DNA of 64,000 bases from CABZJG01 sp902512685 (lineage in GTDB: Bacteria; Pseudomonadota; Alphaproteobacteria; Rhodobacterales; Rhodobacteraceae): positions 1,488,001 through 1,552,000 of the forward strand of contig CP179201.1 in NCBI GenBank assembly GCA_051201605.1, read 5' to 3'. The notes beneath the pieces were generated by a model. The model did not search any database. It worked only from the letters and a program-made list of their open reading frames with translations, and had not been told where the DNA came from. Position numbers and translations under genes: made by a program. Below are positions 61,674 through 64,000 of the stretch, in pieces. How positions within the stretch are numbered: the stretch's first letter is position 1; each line of letters begins with the position of its first letter.

Positions 61674-61964
61674 GTGAGCAAAGATATGTCGATCAAGGAT
61701 AAAAACGGCCCGAATGTGGTCAAACTGCCAGATAATACGATTCTTAGCCGCGCAGATCTGCCGGCAAAAGATACCCGGCGATGGGTGGTGTCGCGCAAAT
61801 TAACCGTGGTGCGCGCGGTGGTATACGGTTTGATAAGCCTTGATGACGCCTTAGAGACCTATGCCATCAGCGAAGAGGAATTTTTTTCTTGGGTCGATTT
61901 GGCTGCACAGCATGGGCAAAAGGGTTTGCGCACCACATATTCACAATTATATAGACAACCTTAA
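61674..61964 (+). CDS. sciP: CtrA inhibitor SciP (DUF1153)
   Basis: A 96-residue helix-turn-helix protein. DTRRWVVSRKLTVVRAVVYGLISLDDALETY and ISEEEFFSWV are the SciP/DUF1153 core. In Caulobacter SciP binds CtrA and blocks transcription of CtrA targets. It precedes ctrA by about 90 bp, a conserved alphaproteobacterial pair. GTG at 61674 or ATG at 61686 (MSIKDKNG) could be the start. Confidence 0.92.
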   Translation: MSKDMSIKDKNGPNVVKLPDNTILSRADLPAKDTRRWVVSRKLTVVRAVVYGLISLDDALETYAISEEEFFSWVDLAAQHGQKGLRTTYSQLYRQP

Positions 61965-61990
61965 CGAGAAATGGCAATTTGTAATAAATG

Positions 61991-62006
61991 GTAACGCGGG
62001 ATTAAC
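61991..62006. promoter_or_regulatory. CtrA-box-like sequence upstream of ctrA
   Basis: GTAA-CGCGGGA-TTAAC fits the CtrA consensus TTAA-N7-TTAAC with one mismatch and correct spacing, 48-63 bp before the ctrA start. Autoregulation by CtrA is known in other alphaproteobacteria; binding here is inferred. Confidence 0.5.
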
Positions 62007-62053
62007 CTTTTCGCCGCACTCTGACGAGATCATTGAACAAATTGGAGTTAAAG

Positions 62054-62770
62054 ATGCGTGTTCTATTGGTCGAAGATGATCCCACCACAGCAAAAAGCAT
62101 CCAAATGATGCTGACCCATGCAAATTTGAATGTCTATTCAACTGATTTGGGCGAAGAGGGCATCGATCTGGCAAAGCTCTATGACTATGATATTATTCTA
62201 CTCGATCTGAATTTGCCGGATATGACCGGCCATGATGTGTTGCGCCAATTGCGGCTGGCGCGCATTGATACCCCAATTTTAATTTTAACCGGGTCGGATG
62301 ATACGGAAAACAAAATCCGCGGATTTGGTTTTGGCGCTGATGACTATCTGACCAAACCGTTCCAAAGAGAGGAATTGGTGGCGCGCATTCATGCCATAGT
62401 GCTCCGATCAAAAGGCCATGCGCAGTCTATAATCTGGACCGGAAAAGTTGCAGTGAATTTGGATGCCAAAACTGTTGAGGTCGAGGGCAAGACCGTTCAC
62501 TTGAAGGGTAAAGAGTATCAAATGCTTGAACTTTTATCCTTGCGCAAGGGAACCACGCTGACCAAAGAGATGTTTCTTAACCATCTTTACGGCGGGATGG
62601 ATGAGCCCGAATTGAAAATCATAGATGTCTTTATTTGCAAGCTGCGCAAAAAGATTGCCCAAGCAACAGACAATGAAAACTATATTCAAACTGTTTGGGG
62701 GCGGGGCTATGTGCTGAAAGATCCTGAACCAGAACAGCAGCCTGCGGTGCGGTTGGCGGTCAGCGCTTAA
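62054..62770 (+). CDS. ctrA: Cell-cycle response regulator CtrA
   Basis: A 238-residue OmpR-type regulator. The receiver domain (1-115) has the phospho-acceptor Asp in IILLDLNLPDMTG and the LTKPF Lys; the winged-helix output domain (130-230) reads LKGKEYQMLELLSLRKGTTL, IIDVFICKLRKKI, VWGRGYVLKDP. It controls cell cycle, motility or gene-transfer functions depending on species. The C-terminus ends VSA rather than the AA degron of Caulobacter. The ATG at 62054 gives the standard MRVLLVEDD start. Confidence 0.95.
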   Translation: MRVLLVEDDPTTAKSIQMMLTHANLNVYSTDLGEEGIDLAKLYDYDIILLDLNLPDMTGHDVLRQLRLARIDTPILILTGSDDTENKIRGFGFGADDYLTKPFQREELVARIHAIVLRSKGHAQSIIWTGKVAVNLDAKTVEVEGKTVHLKGKEYQMLELLSLRKGTTLTKEMFLNHLYGGMDEPELKIIDVFICKLRKKIAQATDNENYIQTVWGRGYVLKDPEPEQQPAVRLAVSA

Positions 62771-62854
62771 TCGGATTTAGCTGCCTTAGGGTCTAGACCA
62801 ATGCGGCCGGTCGATTTATCACCTTAGTATGAGTGATAAGAAGGGCCGCAATTC

Positions 62855-64000
62855 GTGAGTGATGAAAGTGATGTCTCTAGGGTAACGCCAGATCAGGCGC
62901 GATCTGAACTGGCCCGATTGGCCAGCCTGCTGAAGCAGGCCAATATCGACTATCATCAAAATGATAATCCAACCCTGTCGGACGCTGAATACGACCGGTT
63001 AAAGCGGCGCAATGCGGCACTTGAGAGGCAGTTTGCCGGGCTAAAGCGCAACGACAGCCCCAGCGATCAAATTGGCGCTGCTGCGGCAGAGGGGTTTGGC
63101 AAGATCACCCATGCCTTGCCGATGCTATCGCTGGGCAATGCCTTTGACACCGCGGATGTAGAGGATTTTGAAGACCGCATCCTGCGCTATCTTGGCATCA
63201 ATGATAAAGCCAAGCTTGCCTATACGGCCGAGCCGAAAATTGATGGTCTGTCGCTGAGCCTGCGGTATGAAGGCGGCCAGTTGGTTCAGGCGGCCACCCG
63301 CGGCGATGGCCAAGTGGGCGAAAATGTCACCGAAAATGCCCGCACTATCACTGATATTCCTCAAAGTATTGATGGCGCGCCGGATGTCTTAGAGGTGCGC
63401 GGCGAAGTTTACATGCGCCACAGTGATTTTCAGGCATTGAACGCGCGGCAAGCCGAAAAGGGTGCAAAGCTGTTTGCCAATCCGCGCAATGCCGCCGCCG
63501 GATCGCTGCGCCAGCTTGATGCTGCGATCACCAGATCACGCCCGCTGCAGTTTTTCGCCTATGCCTGGGGGGAGCTATCGGCGCCGCTTGCCAGCCATCA
63601 AAACGCGGCCATCGCGCGGCTAAAAAGTTTTGGGTTTTCCACCAATCCACTGACCAAGCTGTGCCACTCTGTCGCTGATCTTGTGGCGCAGCATCAAACG
63701 ATCATGACCGCGCGCGAGACGCTGGATTATGATATTGATGGGGTGGTTTATAAAGTTGATGATTTGGCGCTGCAGGCGCGGTTGGGGTTTCGGTCCACCA
63801 CACCGCGCTGGGCCATCGCGCATAAATTTCCCGCTGAATTGGCCTGGACCCGGCTTGAAGCGATTGATATTCAGGTCGGCCGCACCGGGGCGCTGAGCCC
63901 GGTGGCGCGTCTGACGCCAATCACCTTGGGCGGGGTGGTGGTGTCCAATGCAACCCTGCACAACGAAGATTACATCGCCGGACGCGATGCCAATGGCGGC
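62855..64000 (+). CDS. ligA: NAD-dependent DNA ligase, N-terminal part (cut by window edge)
   Basis: 382 codons are visible; the frame is open at the right edge. The GTG start follows GAAGGG. The Ia domain has YHQNDNPTLSDAEYDRL, and the adenylation domain carries AEPKIDGLSLSLRYEGG with the Lys that takes AMP, then ATRGDGQVGENVTENAR and VEVRGEVYM-like LEVRGEVYM. The OB-fold begins near VGRTGALSPVARL. BRCT and zinc-finger parts lie outside the window. Ordinary essential gene. Confidence 0.95.
   Translation, partial: MSDESDVSRVTPDQARSELARLASLLKQANIDYHQNDNPTLSDAEYDRLKRRNAALERQFAGLKRNDSPSDQIGAAAAEGFGKITHALPMLSLGNAFDTADVEDFEDRILRYLGINDKAKLAYTAEPKIDGLSLSLRYEGGQLVQAATRGDGQVGENVTENARTITDIPQSIDGAPDVLEVRGEVYMRHSDFQALNARQAEKGAKLFANPRNAAAGSLRQLDAAITRSRPLQFFAYAWGELSAPLASHQNAAIARLKSFGFSTNPLTKLCHSVADLVAQHQTIMTARETLDYDIDGVVYKVDDLALQARLGFRSTTPRWAIAHKFPAELAWTRLEAIDIQVGRTGALSPVARLTPITLGGVVVSNATLHNEDYIAGRDANGG

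Overview
The window looks like a piece of an alphaproteobacterial chromosome, most likely Rhodobacterales (Roseobacter type). The right-hand backbone carries ctrA next to sciP, a pdhA/pdhB/pdhC set with a lipoyl domain on E1 beta, a RibB with a degenerate cyclohydrolase half, class I fructose-bisphosphate aldolase beside pgk, and nusB-ribH-ribB. TRAP transport and methanethiol oxidase genes on the left fit the same group. These taxonomic inferences rest on gene content only.

Left end (1-7.8 kb): an A+T-rich accessory block at a tRNA-Leu(GAG) gene. An integrase start plus tRNA-Leu sequence occurs twice in the same orientation (1-706 and 7121-7826). Only the right tRNA is intact. This suggests two islands stacked at one tRNA. 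The 7 kb between the copies holds iteron-like repeats, a dispersed 75-bp repeat, an ABM-like small protein, a berberine-bridge-type FAD oxidase, a striking ferredoxin/class III cyclase/Rieske fusion protein, an IS3-family element, and an in-frame chimera of an integrase N-terminus with the C-terminal part of a GH127-type glycosidase.

7.9-21.2 kb: catabolic genes. A crotonase faces a CaiB-type CoA transferase and acyl-CoA dehydrogenase pair. A methanethiol oxidase operon (with ferredoxin, CoA-binding protein and rhodanese) lies divergent to an IclR regulator. A LysR gene lies divergent to a TRAP transporter operon that ends in a dimethylformamidase-like amidohydrolase.

21.9-35 kb: a visibly more G+C-rich, tightly overlapping sugar or sugar-acid catabolic cluster. 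It has a GntR regulator, SDR, FGGY kinase, two DeoC-like proteins, a VOC protein, a ribose-type ABC transporter, and (divergently) a cupin phosphoglucose isomerase, KDPG-type aldolase, AroE-like dehydrogenase, D-2-hydroxyacid dehydrogenase and UlaG-like lactonase. I do not recognise this combination as a described pathway.

35-41.2 kb: mobile-element debris ending at tRNA-Tyr(GTA). It holds two inverted remnants of one tyrosine recombinase around an IS1182-family element, a DUF3489/DUF2924/large serine recombinase module, and a near-perfect 218-bp tandem duplication whose units begin with the tRNA-Tyr 3' terminus.

41.2-64 kb: ordinary housekeeping backbone: riboflavin synthesis, rlmB, cysE, pyruvate dehydrogenase, glycolysis (fda, pgk), two cyclophilins, tyrS, mnmA, sciP, ctrA, and ligA running off the right edge. 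One DMT-family transporter gene there carries an apparent single-base frameshift. No CRISPR array and no rRNA genes were seen.
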